From: Stenotrophomonas terrae
GTDB taxonomy: Bacteria; Pseudomonadota; Gammaproteobacteria; Xanthomonadales; Xanthomonadaceae
Assembly (NCBI RefSeq): GCF_001431465.1
Contig: NZ_LDJJ01000017.1
Span: 1 to 64,000 of the forward strand
Direction: 5' to 3'
Length of the DNA stretch: 64,000 nucleotides
Both the position numbers and the translations under genes were made by a program. Below are positions 25,736 through 35,685 of this stretch, piece after piece; within the stretch, counting starts at the first letter, position 1, and every line of letters begins with the position of its first letter. Below the pieces are notes generated by a model that did no database searches, was not told the origin of the DNA, and saw only the letters and a program-made list of their open reading frames with translations.

Positions 25736-26110
25736 ATGCCGCGTTCAGATGCCACACTCACCCCCACTGTCATCGTGATGATCCTGGTCACTCTGGCCAT
25801 GCTGGCGTGCGGGCAAGTGCTGTTCAAGCAGGCGTCGACGCAGGTGTCATTCGCACGTCCAGCCAGTTTCCTGTCCGCAACATTGATCATCGCGCTGTTC
25901 GTCTACGGCGCAGCAACACTGCTCTGGCTGGCGGTGCTTTCACGAGTGCCGCTGTCGTTGGCGTTTCCGTTCTATGGACTGTCGTTTCTGCTGGTACCCG
26001 CTTTTGCATGGTGGCTTTTGCACGAGCCGATCCGGCCGCAGACCTGGGTCGGCGGTGGGGTGATTCTGCTAGGTGTCGTAATAGCGTCGTTGGGAGATCG
26101 GCCGCAGTGA
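25736..26110 (+). CDS. Small EamA/SMR-like four-helix transporter
   Basis: This 124-aa protein has four predicted membrane helices (about residues 10-32, 41-60, 66-86 and 95-118). It resembles half-size members of the drug/metabolite transporter superfamily such as EmrE, ArnE and ArnF. In LPS loci such proteins are proposed to flip undecaprenyl-phosphate sugars. The start ATG 25736 follows CAGGAGT; upstream in-frame starts would add a non-hydrophobic tail. It lies between etfB and a methyltransferase, away from the GT2/GT-C pair by about 4 kb, but may serve that pair. Substrate is unknown; a small multidrug exporter is also possible. Confidence 0.75.
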   Translation: MPRSDATLTPTVIVMILVTLAMLACGQVLFKQASTQVSFARPASFLSATLIIALFVYGAATLLWLAVLSRVPLSLAFPFYGLSFLLVPAFAWWLLHEPIRPQTWVGGGVILLGVVIASLGDRPQ

Positions 26111-26189
26111 CGTGAAAGTCGGTGACATTGTCCGTGTCATTCGGACAGAATGCGGCTCGCAACTCTGAATGCATCGCAATGGAGGCGAA

Positions 26190-27089
26190 GTGACTGTATT
26201 CGATTCGGTAGCGTTCCAGGTAGGGGAGCAATGTCCTGCCTGTCTTAGGATGATGCGCACGGGACTGGCGTCATGGCACCGCGTTTGTGATCACTGCAGC
26301 TACGAAGGCAGCACGTTGCTGGTGGATATCGATGTGGCAGGCGTCAGGGACGTGATAGACGAAGCCATGCGCGAAGAGGGGTTGAATGACCTGCGCAAGC
26401 GTAATTTCGCCACCCTGGAGTCTGATCTGGCTAGGAGGGTCACGGCTGCTGAAGAGGGGCGTGCGCGCATGCTTGATGTCGGCTGCGCGCATGGTTGGTT
26501 CCTGGAGGCGAGCCATGCCGACTTCGATGTCATCGGCATCGAGCCAGATGTGCGGGTCGCCGATGCTGCCGCGGCGCGAGGACTGGCCATACGCAGCGGA
26601 TTCTTTCCCGAGGCGCTGGAGGCCGATGAGCGCTTCGACGTGATCGTATTCAACGACGTCCTCGAGCATATCCCTGATATTGGCGCGGCATTGCGCGCGT
26701 GTGTGGAGCGTTTGCAGCCCGGCGGCTGGGTGGTGGTCAATTCTCCGGCACGTACCGGGGTGCTTTATCAATTGTCCGTACTGATGGCGCGGCTGGGCCT
26801 GCCGGCATCGTTCGATCGCATGTGGCAGAAGGGGTTTCCTTCACCGCATGTGCATTACCTGGACGATGTCAGTATTCAGGCCATCGCCGCCCATGCCGGT
26901 CTGACCGTTGCGGACGTAAGTACGCTGCCATCGCTGAGCACGCGTGGGTTGTATGCGCGTATTCGCGCTGATCGCAACGTGTCCTTTGCGAAGGCTGCGG
27001 GGGTGGCTTCGGTGCTGACCCTGGCAAGCCCTGCCCTTAAAATGCTGCCGGCCGACATCAAGGTATGGATGCTCCGGGCTGGTACCTGA
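26190..27089 (+). CDS. SAM-dependent methyltransferase with N-terminal zinc-ribbon-like segment
   Basis: This is a class I methyltransferase of 299 aa. Near the N-terminus CPAC and CDHC, about 17 residues apart, could bind zinc. The Rossmann domain follows: MLDVGCAHGWFLEAS is motif I, then VIGIEPD, and FDVIVFNDVLEHIPD is the post-I acidic and LEH region. A C-terminal extension (FPSPHVHYLDDVSIQAIAAHAGL) fits sugar or lipid methyltransferases. GTG 26190 follows GGAGG and is preferred; an ATG at 26169 in the same frame without a ribosome-binding site would add seven residues. It precedes rmlB on the same strand, so methylation of an O-chain sugar is a reasonable guess, not shown. Confidence 0.8.
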   Translation: MTVFDSVAFQVGEQCPACLRMMRTGLASWHRVCDHCSYEGSTLLVDIDVAGVRDVIDEAMREEGLNDLRKRNFATLESDLARRVTAAEEGRARMLDVGCAHGWFLEASHADFDVIGIEPDVRVADAAAARGLAIRSGFFPEALEADERFDVIVFNDVLEHIPDIGAALRACVERLQPGGWVVVNSPARTGVLYQLSVLMARLGLPASFDRMWQKGFPSPHVHYLDDVSIQAIAAHAGLTVADVSTLPSLSTRGLYARIRADRNVSFAKAAGVASVLTLASPALKMLPADIKVWMLRAGT

Positions 27090-27191
27090 GCACCTGGTGC
27101 GCCTCCTGCATAGCGTCGTTGTATGCTTTCAGACTGACGTCGGGCGGATTCAAGGCCGCCCGCTGACACAATTTGAACAGGAGAACAGGTA

Positions 27192-28247
27192 GTGCCTACA
27201 TGGTTTGTCACCGGCGGTGCCGGATTCATTGGCGGTAACTTCGTATTGGAGGCTGTCGCCAGAGGTGTGCGTGTCGTCAACCTGGACGCGCTGACCTACG
27301 CGGGCAACCTGAGGACTTTGGCTCCGCTGGAGGGCAATCCGGCCCACGTGTTCGTACACGGCGATATCGGCGATAGTGCGCTGGTGGCTGGCCTGCTGGC
27401 CGAGCACCGCCCCGATGCGGTGCTGAATTTTGCCGCCGAGAGCCATGTGGACCGGTCTATTGACGGCCCGGGGGCCTTCATTCAGACCAATGTGGTCGGG
27501 ACGCTTGGTCTTCTGGAGGCCGTGCGCGACTACTGGAAGGCGCTGCCCGCCGACAAGGCCGATGCATTCCGCTTCCTGCATGTGTCCACCGACGAGGTCT
27601 ATGGCACGCTGGGTGAAACCGGCAAGTTCACCGAAACCACGCCTTACGCCCCGAACTCGCCGTACTCGGCATCCAAGGCGGCTTCAGATCATCTGGTGCG
27701 TGCCTTCCACCACACCTATGGCCTGCCGGTGTTGACCACCAACTGTTCCAACAACTATGGCCCGTATCATTTCCCGGAGAAACTCATTCCGCTGGTGATC
27801 GCCAAGGCGCTGGCCGGCGAGCCGTTGCCGGTGTATGGCGACGGCAAGCAGGTGCGTGATTGGCTGTTCGTGGCCGACCACTGCGAAGCGATCCGCACCG
27901 TACTGGCCAAGGGCAAGGTGGGTGAAACCTATAACGTCGGCGGAAATTCCGAGAAGCAGAACATCGAAGTGGTGCAGGCGATCTGTGCATTGCTGGATAC
28001 GCGCCGCCCACGCGCGGACGGCAAGTCGCGCAGTGAGCAGATTACCTATGTCACCGATCGTCCCGGCCATGATCGCCGCTATGCCATCGATGCGTCCAAG
28101 CTCAAGAACGAACTGGGCTGGGAGCCGAAGCACAGCTTTGAACAGGGCGTCGAATTTACCGTCGATTGGTATCTGGACAACCAGCAATGGGTGAATGGTG
28201 TACTGGATGGCAGCTACCGCCTGCAGCGTATTGGAATCGACGCCTGA
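27192..28247 (+). CDS. rmlB: dTDP-glucose 4,6-dehydratase
   Basis: This 351-aa, NAD-dependent enzyme makes dTDP-4-keto-6-deoxyglucose, step two of dTDP-L-rhamnose synthesis. Features: [10 protein letters not shown] (7-16) binds [26 protein letters not shown] and [14 protein letters not shown] carry the catalytic Asp-Glu and Tyr-x-x-x-Lys; [17 protein letters not shown] and [12 protein letters not shown] are family signatures. GTG 27192 is used after AGGAGAACAGG. It is the first gene of the rmlBACD operon. Confidence 0.95.
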   Translation: MPTWFVTGGAGFIGGNFVLEAVARGVRVVNLDALTYAGNLRTLAPLEGNPAHVFVHGDIGDSALVAGLLAEHRPDAVLNFAAESHVDRSIDGPGAFIQTNVVGTLGLLEAVRDYWKALPADKADAFRFLHVSTDEVYGTLGETGKFTETTPYAPNSPYSASKAASDHLVRAFHHTYGLPVLTTNCSNNYGPYHFPEKLIPLVIAKALAGEPLPVYGDGKQVRDWLFVADHCEAIRTVLAKGKVGETYNVGGNSEKQNIEVVQAICALLDTRRPRADGKSRSEQITYVTDRPGHDRRYAIDASKLKNELGWEPKHSFEQGVEFTVDWYLDNQQWVNGVLDGSYRLQRIGIDA

Positions 28248-28298
28248 TAGCGCAGATCCAGCGCCTGCAGGGTTTTGCGGGCCAACAAGGGAACAACC

Positions 28299-29186
28299 AT
28301 GACGCAACGTAAAGGCATCATCCTGGCTGGCGGCTCCGGTACGCGGCTTTATCCGATCACCAAGGGTGTCAGCAAGCAATTGCTGCCGGTCTATGACAAG
28401 CCCATGATCTACTACCCGCTCAGCGTGTTGATGCTGGCGGGCATCCGTGAAGTGCTGATCATCAATACGCCGCACGAACAGGCGTTGTTCCAACAGCTGT
28501 TGGGCGATGGTTCGCAGTGGGGAATGGACATCCAGTACGCGGTGCAGGCCAGCCCCGACGGCTTGGCGCAGGCCTACTTGATCGGTCGCGACTTCGTCGG
28601 CGGCAAGCCCAGCTGCCTGGTGCTTGGTGACAATATTTTCCACGGCACGGGCCTGCGCGAAGTGCTCAAGCGCGCCGATGCGCGTGACGATGGAGCGACG
28701 GTGTTCGGCTACTGGGTCAATGACCCGGAGCGCTACGGCGTGGCCGAGTTCGGCAAGGATGGCAAGGTCGTTGGCTTGGTGGAAAAGCCTGCCGAACCGC
28801 GATCCAACTATGCGGTGACCGGCCTGTATTTCTATGACGGAAATGCCAGCGATTACGCTGCTGCGTTGAAGCCGTCACCGCGCGGTGAGCTGGAGATCAC
28901 GGACCTCAATCAGCGTTACCTGGACGAAGGCAAGTTGCAGCTGGAACCGCTGGGCCGTGGCTACGCCTGGTTGGATACCGGCACGCACCAGTCCTTGCTG
29001 GAAGCCTCGAACTTCATCGAAACCATCCAGACCCGGCAAGGCTTGCAGGTCTGCTGCCCCGAAGAAATCGCCTATGGACAGGGTTGGATTACCGCCGAGC
29101 AGCTCATGGCGTTGGCGGCACCCCTGTCCAAGAACGGCTATGGGCAGTATCTGCAGAAGCTTGTTCAGCGAGGAATTGTTCCGTGA
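28299..29186 (+). CDS. rmlA: Glucose-1-phosphate thymidylyltransferase
   Basis: This 295-aa enzyme forms dTDP-glucose from glucose 1-phosphate and dTTP, the first rhamnose pathway step. The nucleotide-binding start [38 protein letters not shown] and the sequence [12 protein letters not shown] are diagnostic. Glucose 1-phosphate can be supplied by the XanA-type mutase encoded nearby. The start ATG 28299 has AAGGGAAC upstream. Its stop codon overlaps the rmlC start (GTGA). Confidence 0.95.
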   Translation: MTQRKGIILAGGSGTRLYPITKGVSKQLLPVYDKPMIYYPLSVLMLAGIREVLIINTPHEQALFQQLLGDGSQWGMDIQYAVQASPDGLAQAYLIGRDFVGGKPSCLVLGDNIFHGTGLREVLKRADARDDGATVFGYWVNDPERYGVAEFGKDGKVVGLVEKPAEPRSNYAVTGLYFYDGNASDYAAALKPSPRGELEITDLNQRYLDEGKLQLEPLGRGYAWLDTGTHQSLLEASNFIETIQTRQGLQVCCPEEIAYGQGWITAEQLMALAAPLSKNGYGQYLQKLVQRGIVP

Positions 29187-29740
29187 AGGTAATTCAAACC
29201 ACCATGCCCGGCTGTGTGGTCATCGAGCCGGCCGTGTTTGGCGATGAACGTGGTTTTTTCTTTGAAACCTGGAACGCCGAGCGTTTCAGTGCGCTGGGCT
29301 TGCCCGACAAATTCGTGCAAAGCAATGTGTCGGCTTCCAGCAAGGGTGTGCTGCGCGGCCTGCATTACCAGTGGCCGCGTCCGCAGGGCAAGCTGGTCAG
29401 TGTGCTGGAAGGTGAGGTGTATGACGTGGCGGTGGATATCCGCCGTGGCTCGCCTACCTTCGGTCGTTGGGAAGCTGTCGTCCTGAGTGCCGAGAACAAG
29501 CGCCAGTTCTGGATACCGGAAGGTTTTGCACACGGTTTCGCGGTGCTGTCCGAGCGCGCGGTGTTCAGTTATCTGTGCACCGAGGTGTATCTGAAAGAAT
29601 TCGATGCTGGTGTGCGCTGGAACGATGCCGACATCGCAGTGGATTGGCCGATCAGTGGCCCTGTCTTGTCTGCCAAGGATGAGAACGCACCGTTCCTGAA
29701 AGACATCGCCGAAGACCGTCTGCCGGTCTACGTGCCATGA
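29183..29740 (+). CDS. rmlC: dTDP-4-dehydrorhamnose 3,5-epimerase
   Basis: This 185-aa cupin-fold epimerase converts dTDP-4-keto-6-deoxyglucose to the L-lyxo form. [25 protein letters not shown] (catalytic His), [14 protein letters not shown] and IPEGFAHGF are all present. The GTG start overlaps the rmlA stop, and its own stop overlaps the rmlD start (ATGA), so the three genes are translationally coupled. Confidence 0.95.
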   Translation: MKVIQTTMPGCVVIEPAVFGDERGFFFETWNAERFSALGLPDKFVQSNVSASSKGVLRGLHYQWPRPQGKLVSVLEGEVYDVAVDIRRGSPTFGRWEAVVLSAENKRQFWIPEGFAHGFAVLSERAVFSYLCTEVYLKEFDAGVRWNDADIAVDWPISGPVLSAKDENAPFLKDIAEDRLPVYVP

Positions 29741-30636
29741 CCGTATTGGTCTTTGGCGGTAACGGCCAGGTGGGCCGGGAGTTGCTGCGGGCACTGGCTC
29801 CACTGGGGCCCGTCATCGCCACCACGCGCAGTGGAACATTGGCGGACGGCCGTGCTTGCGAGGTGGCGGATTTCGATTCGCCTGAAGGTCTGCCGACCTT
29901 GCTGGATCGGCTGCAGCCTTCGATAGTCGTCAATGCTGCGGCCTACACCGCTGTCGACAAGGCCGAACAGGAGCCCGAAGCGGCGTTCCGGGCCAATGCG
30001 CAGGCACCGGGCGTGATTGCGCAATGGTGTGCGGCTCACGACGTACCTATGGTGCATTACTCCACGGACTATGTGTTCGATGGGCAGGGCACTGCGCCTT
30101 ATGCTGAAGACCATGCCACGGCACCGTTGGGCGTGTATGGCAGCAGCAAGCGCGACGGCGAGGAGGCGGTACGTGCAGCCGGCGGCCGGCACCTGATCTT
30201 CCGCACCGCGTGGGTGTATGCCTCGCACGGCAGCAACTTCCTGCGCACGATGTTGCGGGTAGGCGCTGAACGCGATGAACTGCGGGTGGTGGCTGATCAG
30301 ATTGGCACGCCGACACCGGCAGCCTTGATCGCCGATGTGACTGCGCAGGCCTTGCAACATCCGGGGCAGTTGTCCGGTACCTGGCATTTGACCGCATCGG
30401 GGCAAACCAGTTGGCATGGTTTTGCCGAGGCGATCTTCGCCGAGGCAGTTGCCGCAGGTGTGTTGGCGAAGGCGCCGAACGTGCAGGCAATCTCAAGCGC
30501 GGAATACCCGACATCGGCCAAACGCCCGGCCTGGTCGGTGCTGGACAACCGCAAGCTGCAGCGGGATTTTGGTATCACCCTGCCGGCTTGGCGCGAGGGC
30601 CTGCGCCACGTGATCGCTGAGATCGCAAACGCCTGA
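29737..30636 (+). CDS. rmlD: dTDP-4-dehydrorhamnose reductase
   Basis: This 299-aa SDR enzyme performs the final NAD(P)H-dependent reduction to dTDP-L-rhamnose. FGGNGQVGREL at the N-terminus binds the cofactor; NAAAYTAVDKAE, STDYVFDG and YGSSKRDGEEAV contain the Thr-Tyr-Lys catalytic set. TAWVYASHGSNFLRTM is the usual signature of the family. It is the last gene of the rml operon and is followed by a strong terminator. Confidence 0.95.
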   Translation: MTVLVFGGNGQVGRELLRALAPLGPVIATTRSGTLADGRACEVADFDSPEGLPTLLDRLQPSIVVNAAAYTAVDKAEQEPEAAFRANAQAPGVIAQWCAAHDVPMVHYSTDYVFDGQGTAPYAEDHATAPLGVYGSSKRDGEEAVRAAGGRHLIFRTAWVYASHGSNFLRTMLRVGAERDELRVVADQIGTPTPAALIADVTAQALQHPGQLSGTWHLTASGQTSWHGFAEAIFAEAVAAGVLAKAPNVQAISSAEYPTSAKRPAWSVLDNRKLQRDFGITLPAWREGLRHVIAEIANA

Positions 30637-30685
30637 CTTGCGCTCATGCGCATGGCGATGGGTCATCATGCCGGCGCTGAGATGG

Positions 30686-30715
30686 AAAAAACCCCGGGGA
30701 TGCCCGGGGCTTTTT
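30686..30715. terminator. Bidirectional terminator between rmlD and xanB
   Basis: AAAAAACCCCGGG and CCCGGGGCTTTTT form a stem flanked by A and T runs between convergent operons, so it works on both strands. Confidence 0.85.
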
Positions 30716-30736
30716 CTGTGCGGCCTGCTCGTTATC

Positions 30737-32140
30737 TCAGGTGCGACCGTAGGTATCCTCGAAGCGCACGATATCGTCTTCACCGAGGTAGCTGCCGGAT
30801 TGCACCTCGATCAGCTCCAGCGGCAGCTTGCCCGGGTTGCGCAGACGGTGGGTGACACCGAGCGGAATATAGGTGCTCTGGTTCTCGGTCAGCAGCAGCA
30901 CTTCATCGCCGCGGGTGACCTCGGCGGTGCCGCTGACCACGATCCAGTGCTCGGCGCGGTGATGGTGCATCTGCAGGCTCAGGGTGCCGCCAGGTTTGAC
31001 CGTGATGCGCTTCACCTGGAAGCGTTCACCGTGGTCGATGGAATCGTAGGCGCCCCATGGGCGATAGACCTTGCGATGCCAGGTGGCTTCGCTGCGGCCA
31101 TCGGCCTTCAGTCGCGCCACGACGTCCTTTACTTCCTGCATGCGGTCGGACTTTCCGACCAGCACCGCATCGTCGGTCTCGACCACGATCACGTCATCCA
31201 GCCCCACCATCGCAATCAAGCGTTCGCCATACGCGAAGGTGTCATGGCAGTCGATGGCAATGACATCGCCGCGATGCGCGTTGCCGTTGGCGTCCTGTTC
31301 GGAGACATCGCGCAGCGCGGTCCACGAGCCGACATCGCTCCAGCCGGCATCCAGCGGAACCACGGCAGCGTCGGCGGTCTTTTCCATCACCGCGTAATCG
31401 ATCGAATCCGATGGGCTGGCCTTGAAGGCCTCCGCATCCAGGCGGATGAAGTCGCTTTCGCGTCGTGCCTTTTCCCACGAAGCGCGGCAGGCGGCCAGGA
31501 TCTGCGGCTGCAGGCGTTCCAGTTCCTGCAGGTAACGCGAGGCACGGAACAGGAACATGCCGCTGTTCCAGTAGTACTCGCCGGAAGCCACATAGGCCTG
31601 TGCGGTGGCCAGGTCGGGCTTTTCGACGAAGCGCTCGATGGCCCGTGCACCGTCACCGGGCACCGCCTTGATGTAGCCATAGCCGGTTTCCGGCGCAGTT
31701 GGCTGGATGCCGAAGGTAACCAGTTTGCCCTGTTCGGCGATATCCGCCGCGTCCATGATGGCGCTGTGGAAATGCCCCACATCACGAATCAAATGGTCTG
31801 AAGGCAGCACCAGCAGCAGCGGGTCGGCGCCGTCGCGGCAGGCTTCCAATGCAGCGGCAGCAATGGCCGGTGCGGTATTGCGGCCGACCGGCTCCAGCAG
31901 GATCGCCGACGGTGTGGTCCCCACCTGCTGCAGTTGCTCGGCGGCAACGAACCGGTGCGTCTCGTTGGCCACCACGATCGGTGCCTGCGTGGCGACATCG
32001 GCCACCCGCAACCAGGTGGACTGCAGCATGCTGTGCTCGCTGGCCAGCTGCAGGAACTGCTTGGGATAGGCCTCACGTGAAAGTGGCCACAGGCGCGTGC
32101 CGGAACCACCGGAAAGGATGACGGGCAGGATCTGGCTCAT
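30737..32140 (-). CDS. xanB: Bifunctional mannose-1-phosphate guanylyltransferase / mannose-6-phosphate isomerase
   Basis: This 467-aa type II enzyme makes mannose 6-phosphate from fructose 6-phosphate and GDP-mannose from mannose 1-phosphate. The pyrophosphorylase signature is ILSGGSGTRLWPLSREAYPKQF at the N-terminus, with FVEKPDLATA in the middle. The isomerase cupin domain holds the metal motif QMHHHRAEHW and continues to YIPLGVTHRLRNPG near the C-terminus. GDP-mannose feeds O-antigen and, in xanthomonads, xanthan-type polysaccharide. It follows the xanA gene with 8 nt between them. Confidence 0.95.
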   Translation of the reverse strand: MSQILPVILSGGSGTRLWPLSREAYPKQFLQLASEHSMLQSTWLRVADVATQAPIVVANETHRFVAAEQLQQVGTTPSAILLEPVGRNTAPAIAAAALEACRDGADPLLLVLPSDHLIRDVGHFHSAIMDAADIAEQGKLVTFGIQPTAPETGYGYIKAVPGDGARAIERFVEKPDLATAQAYVASGEYYWNSGMFLFRASRYLQELERLQPQILAACRASWEKARRESDFIRLDAEAFKASPSDSIDYAVMEKTADAAVVPLDAGWSDVGSWTALRDVSEQDANGNAHRGDVIAIDCHDTFAYGERLIAMVGLDDVIVVETDDAVLVGKSDRMQEVKDVVARLKADGRSEATWHRKVYRPWGAYDSIDHGERFQVKRITVKPGGTLSLQMHHHRAEHWIVVSGTAEVTRGDEVLLLTENQSTYIPLGVTHRLRNPGKLPLELIEVQSGSYLGEDDIVRFEDTYGRT

Positions 32141-32148
32141 GGCGTTTC

Positions 32149-33495
32149 TCAGGCGGTGATCAAGGTGGAGATTTCAGCAGTACGGTCTGCCAGCAGGGCT
32201 GCATCACCGCGGGTTTCAACATTCAGGCGCAGCAATGGCTCGGTGTTGGAACTGCGCAGGTTGAAGCGCCAGTTGCCGAAGTCGGCGCTGATGCCGTCGG
32301 TATGGTCCAGTGCCGGCGACTGCGCGGCGAAGTGTGCCATTACCCGGGCGACGGCCGCCTTGGCATCGGCAACCTTGAAGTTGATTTCGCCGCTGCACGG
32401 GAAGCGCGCCATGCGGTCCTCGACCAACTCGGCCAATGACAGGCCGCTGCTGGACACCTGTGCGGCAATCAACAGCCACGGGATCATCCCGGAATCGGCA
32501 TAGGCGAATTCCCGGAAGTAATGGTGCGCGCTCATTTCGCCGCCATAGACGGCGTTCTCGGCGCGCATTTTTTCCTTGATGAAGGCGTGGCCACTCTTGC
32601 ACAGCACCGGTACACCGCCGGCGGCCTCGACCATCTCGACCGTGTTCCAGGTCAGGCGCGGATCGTGAATGATCTTGCCGCCGGGATTGCGGGCGAGGAT
32701 GGCCTGGGCCAGCAGGCCGACCAGGTAATAGCCTTCGATGAAGCGGCCGTTCTGGTCAAAGAAGAAGCAGCGGTCGAAGTCACCATCCCAGGCGATGCCG
32801 AAGTCGGCGCCATGCTCGCGCACGGCCTTGGCGGTGACATCGCGGTTTTCCGGCAACAGCGGGTTGGGTATGCCGTTGGGGAAGCTGCCATCGGGTTCGT
32901 GGCAGATACGTACGAACTCCAGCGGAAGATGCGGTGCCAGCAGGTCGACAATGGCGCCGGCACCCCCGTTGCCGGCATTGACCACCAGCTTCAGCGGCTT
33001 GAGCTGGCTGGCATCGATGTAGCTGAGCAGGTGCTGGATGTAGGCGCTCTTGTCGTGTTGCTCGCTCTGGCCGGCGCGCGCGGGCTGCGGCAGTGAGTCA
33101 TCGGCGGCGACTGCATCTGAAATGGTGAACAGGCCGGTATCGGAGCTGATCGGACGCGCTTGTTCGCGTACCAGCTTCATCCCGTTGTAGTCCATCGGGT
33201 TGTGGCTGGCGGTAACCATCACGCCGCCAGCGGCCTGCAGATGGCCGGTCTGGAAATAGACTTCCTCGGTGCCGCACAGGCCGATATCGATGACCTCGCG
33301 GCCCTGTCCGCGCAGACCCGCAGCCAGTGCCTCCTGCAGCGCAGGGCTGGTCAGGCGCACGTCATGCCCCAGCACCACCGGACCGGCGCCGAGTTCGGCG
33401 GCCAGTGCCTTGCCGATCTTGCGGGCCATGTCTTCATTGAGCTCTTCGGGCACGCGGCCGCGGATGTCATAGGCCTTGAACGCGGGGAGGGGCAT
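32149..33495 (-). CDS. xanA: Phosphomannomutase / phosphoglucomutase
   Basis: This 448-aa alpha-D-phosphohexomutase interconverts hexose 1- and 6-phosphates for both glucose and mannose. It starts with the typical FKAYDIRG. The phosphoserine loop is [12 protein letters not shown], the metal loop is DGDFDR, the sugar loop is [10 protein letters not shown], and the phosphate site is RSSNTEP near the C-terminus. It supplies glucose 1-phosphate for rmlA and UDP-glucose and mannose 1-phosphate for xanB. It is the first gene of the minus-strand xanAB operon, divergent from the CoA-transferase genes. Confidence 0.93.
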   Translation of the reverse strand: MPLPAFKAYDIRGRVPEELNEDMARKIGKALAAELGAGPVVLGHDVRLTSPALQEALAAGLRGQGREVIDIGLCGTEEVYFQTGHLQAAGGVMVTASHNPMDYNGMKLVREQARPISSDTGLFTISDAVAADDSLPQPARAGQSEQHDKSAYIQHLLSYIDASQLKPLKLVVNAGNGGAGAIVDLLAPHLPLEFVRICHEPDGSFPNGIPNPLLPENRDVTAKAVREHGADFGIAWDGDFDRCFFFDQNGRFIEGYYLVGLLAQAILARNPGGKIIHDPRLTWNTVEMVEAAGGVPVLCKSGHAFIKEKMRAENAVYGGEMSAHHYFREFAYADSGMIPWLLIAAQVSSSGLSLAELVEDRMARFPCSGEINFKVADAKAAVARVMAHFAAQSPALDHTDGISADFGNWRFNLRSSNTEPLLRLNVETRGDAALLADRTAEISTLITA

Positions 33496-33671
33496 GCATG
33501 CATCCTGCTGGGTGAAAGATTGCCTAGTTTAGTCGGGTACGCGTTCCCAGGCTGTCTGCCGGCTGGATGGAAGTTCCGGAATGGACAGGATGCGCTGGAC
33601 GAAGGTCCAAGGGGGCCGTCACCGCAGTATGGCTAGAATATGGTCATCTTCAGTACTGTGAGCGTGATGCG

Positions 33672-34406
33672 ATGAGCGATCTCTCCTCTCCGGCCCGGCA
33701 ACGCGGCAAGGTCTTTGCCAGCGCTGCCGATGCCCTGGCTGGCATCGTGGCCGACGGGCAAACCCTTGCCGTAGGTGGCTTTGGCCTGTGTGGCATCCCC
33801 GAGGCACTGATTGCCGCCCTGCGCGACAGCGGGGTCAAGGGCCTGACCGCGATCTCCAACAATGCCGGCGTCGATGGCTTCGGCCTGGGCCAGCTGCTGG
33901 AAACGCGCCAGATCAAGAAGATGATTTCGTCCTATGTGGGCGAGAACAAGGAGTTCGAGCGCCAGTACCTGGCCGGTGAACTGGAGCTGGAATTCAACCC
34001 GCAGGGCACCCTGGCCGAGCGTCTGCGCGCCGGCGGTGCAGGCATCCCGGCGTTCTTCACCGCAACCGGCTACGGCACCATCGTTGCCGAAGGCAAGGAA
34101 ACCCGCGAGATCGACGGCAAGCACTACGTGCTGGAAACCGCACTCAAGGCCGATGTGTCGCTGGTCAAGGCATGGAAGGCCGATGAGGCTGGCAACCTGC
34201 TGTTCCGCAAGACCGCACGCAACTTCAACCCGGCCTGCGCCATGGCCGGCAAGGTCTGCGTGGTGGAAGTGGAAGAGATCGTGCCGGTGGGCGCGATCGA
34301 TCCGGACCAGGTCCATCTGCCGGGCATCTACGTCGATCGCATCGTATTGAACGCAACGCCGGAGAAGCGCATCGAACAGCGCACCGTGCGTCAGGAGGGG
34401 AACTGA
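33672..34406 (+). CDS. 3-oxoacid CoA-transferase subunit A (LpsI type)
   Basis: This 244-aa protein belongs to CoA-transferase family I, alpha subunit (ScoA). Visible signatures are [14 protein letters not shown] near the N-terminus, AISNNAGVD and [27 protein letters not shown]. With the B subunit it would move CoA from succinyl-CoA to acetoacetate. In Xanthomonas campestris the same pair lies next to xanAB and was named lpsI/lpsJ. Acetoacetate made by the FAH-family enzyme in this window is a plausible substrate. The start is ATG 33672; TAGAAT at 33634 is a weak -10 candidate. Confidence 0.9.
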   Translation: MSDLSSPARQRGKVFASAADALAGIVADGQTLAVGGFGLCGIPEALIAALRDSGVKGLTAISNNAGVDGFGLGQLLETRQIKKMISSYVGENKEFERQYLAGELELEFNPQGTLAERLRAGGAGIPAFFTATGYGTIVAEGKETREIDGKHYVLETALKADVSLVKAWKADEAGNLLFRKTARNFNPACAMAGKVCVVEVEEIVPVGAIDPDQVHLPGIYVDRIVLNATPEKRIEQRTVRQEGN

Positions 34407-34407
34407 G

Positions 34408-35040
34408 ATGGCCTGGACCCGTGACGAAATGGCACAGCGCGCCGCGCGCGAGCTGACCGATGGTGCCTACGTGAATCTGGGCATCGGCCTGCCGACCCTG
34501 GTGGCCAATCACATCCCGGAAGGTGTGGATGTGTGGCTGCAGTCGGAGAACGGCCTGCTTGGCATCGGCCCCTTCCCGACCGAGGCCGAGGTGGATGCCG
34601 ACCTGATCAATGCCGGCAAGCAGACTGTCACCGCGCGTGCCGGTGCCAGCTACTTCGGCAGCCATGATTCGTTCGCGATGATCCGTGGCGGCCATATCAA
34701 CCTGGCCATCCTCGGCGCCATGCAGGTGACCGACAAGGGCGACCTGGCCAACTGGATGGTGCCCGGCAAGATGGTCAAGGGCATGGGCGGCGCGATGGAT
34801 CTGGTTGCCGGCGTGCAGCGCGTGGTGGTGCTGATGGAGCACACCGCCAAGAACGGCGAGCACAAGATCCTGCCGGACTGCACCCTGCCGCTGACCGGCG
34901 TGGCGGTGGTTGACCGCATCATCACCGATCTGGCGATCTTCGATGTCAGCGCCGATGGCCTGGTGCTGGTGGAAGCCGCGCCGGGTGTCAGTGATGACGA
35001 GTTGAAGGAAAAGACCGGCGTTGCATTCCGCCGTGCCTGA
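34408..35040 (+). CDS. 3-oxoacid CoA-transferase subunit B (LpsJ type)
   Basis: This 210-aa beta subunit of the CoA-transferase starts one base after the A-subunit stop codon. The catalytic glutamate lies in [10 protein letters not shown] (E47). Other conserved parts are [30 protein letters not shown], and [19 protein letters not shown]. The two subunits form the active enzyme in the cytoplasm. The old LPS name reflects its genome position and an LPS phenotype reported for X. campestris, while the chemistry points to ketoacid metabolism. Confidence 0.9.
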   Translation: MAWTRDEMAQRAARELTDGAYVNLGIGLPTLVANHIPEGVDVWLQSENGLLGIGPFPTEAEVDADLINAGKQTVTARAGASYFGSHDSFAMIRGGHINLAILGAMQVTDKGDLANWMVPGKMVKGMGGAMDLVAGVQRVVVLMEHTAKNGEHKILPDCTLPLTGVAVVDRIITDLAIFDVSADGLVLVEAAPGVSDDELKEKTGVAFRRA

Positions 35041-35079
35041 GTGAGAGAGCGGGGCGGCGTGGTCGCCCCGCATCGCGTG

Positions 35080-35685
35080 ATGTTGTTTCCCGATACATCG
35101 ACCCTGGCCGACGTCCAGCATCTTCCCTGCTGGTTGCCTGCAGTGCAGGCCGATGCCTTGTTGTTGGCCTTGCGTACGCAGGTGTCTTGGGACGTTCACC
35201 GCATCCGCATGTTCGGGCGCTGGCTGGATTCGCCGCGGCTGAGCTGCTGGATGGGTGATGCCGATGCGCATTACCGCTATTCGGGGGCGGACTTCATTCC
35301 GCAGCCGTGGGTGCCGGCGGTGCAGGAACTGCGCAATCTGCTGCAGCAGGCCTGTGATGCGCGCTTCAACAGCGTACTGCTCAACCGCTACCGCGATGGC
35401 CGCGACAGCATGGGCTGGCATAGTGATGACGAGCCCGAGCTGGGGCCGACGCCGATGATTGCCTCGCTCAGCCTGGGCGTTGAGCGGCGTTTTCTATTGC
35501 GACGCCGCGATGACGCCACGCGCAAGTTCGAATACCGGCTCGGTCACGGCGACCTGTTGCTGATGCGTGGGCATTGCCAGCGCGATTACCAGCATGCCTT
35601 GCCGAAAACCGCGCGGGTGGCCGGCGAGCGCATCAACCTCACTTTCCGCCAGGTCGCTGCTGTGCCGCGTCGCGCTGGCCGTTGA
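35080..35685 (+). CDS. AlkB-like 2-oxoglutarate-dependent DNA/RNA dealkylation dioxygenase
   Basis: This protein of about 201 aa resembles the ALKBH2-type AlkB proteins that oxidatively remove alkyl groups from DNA bases. The iron site is H-x-D in MGWHSDDE and the distal His is in CQRDYQHALPKT; the 2-oxoglutarate arginine is in RINLTFRQ. The NSVLLNRYRDGRDSMGWH segment is characteristic. ATG 35080 gives the usual length; the frame is open to a GTG at 35041 immediately after the preceding stop. The 3' end overlaps the convergent lipoprotein gene by 47 nt. Confidence 0.85.
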   Translation: MLFPDTSTLADVQHLPCWLPAVQADALLLALRTQVSWDVHRIRMFGRWLDSPRLSCWMGDADAHYRYSGADFIPQPWVPAVQELRNLLQQACDARFNSVLLNRYRDGRDSMGWHSDDEPELGPTPMIASLSLGVERRFLLRRRDDATRKFEYRLGHGDLLLMRGHCQRDYQHALPKTARVAGERINLTFRQVAAVPRRAGR

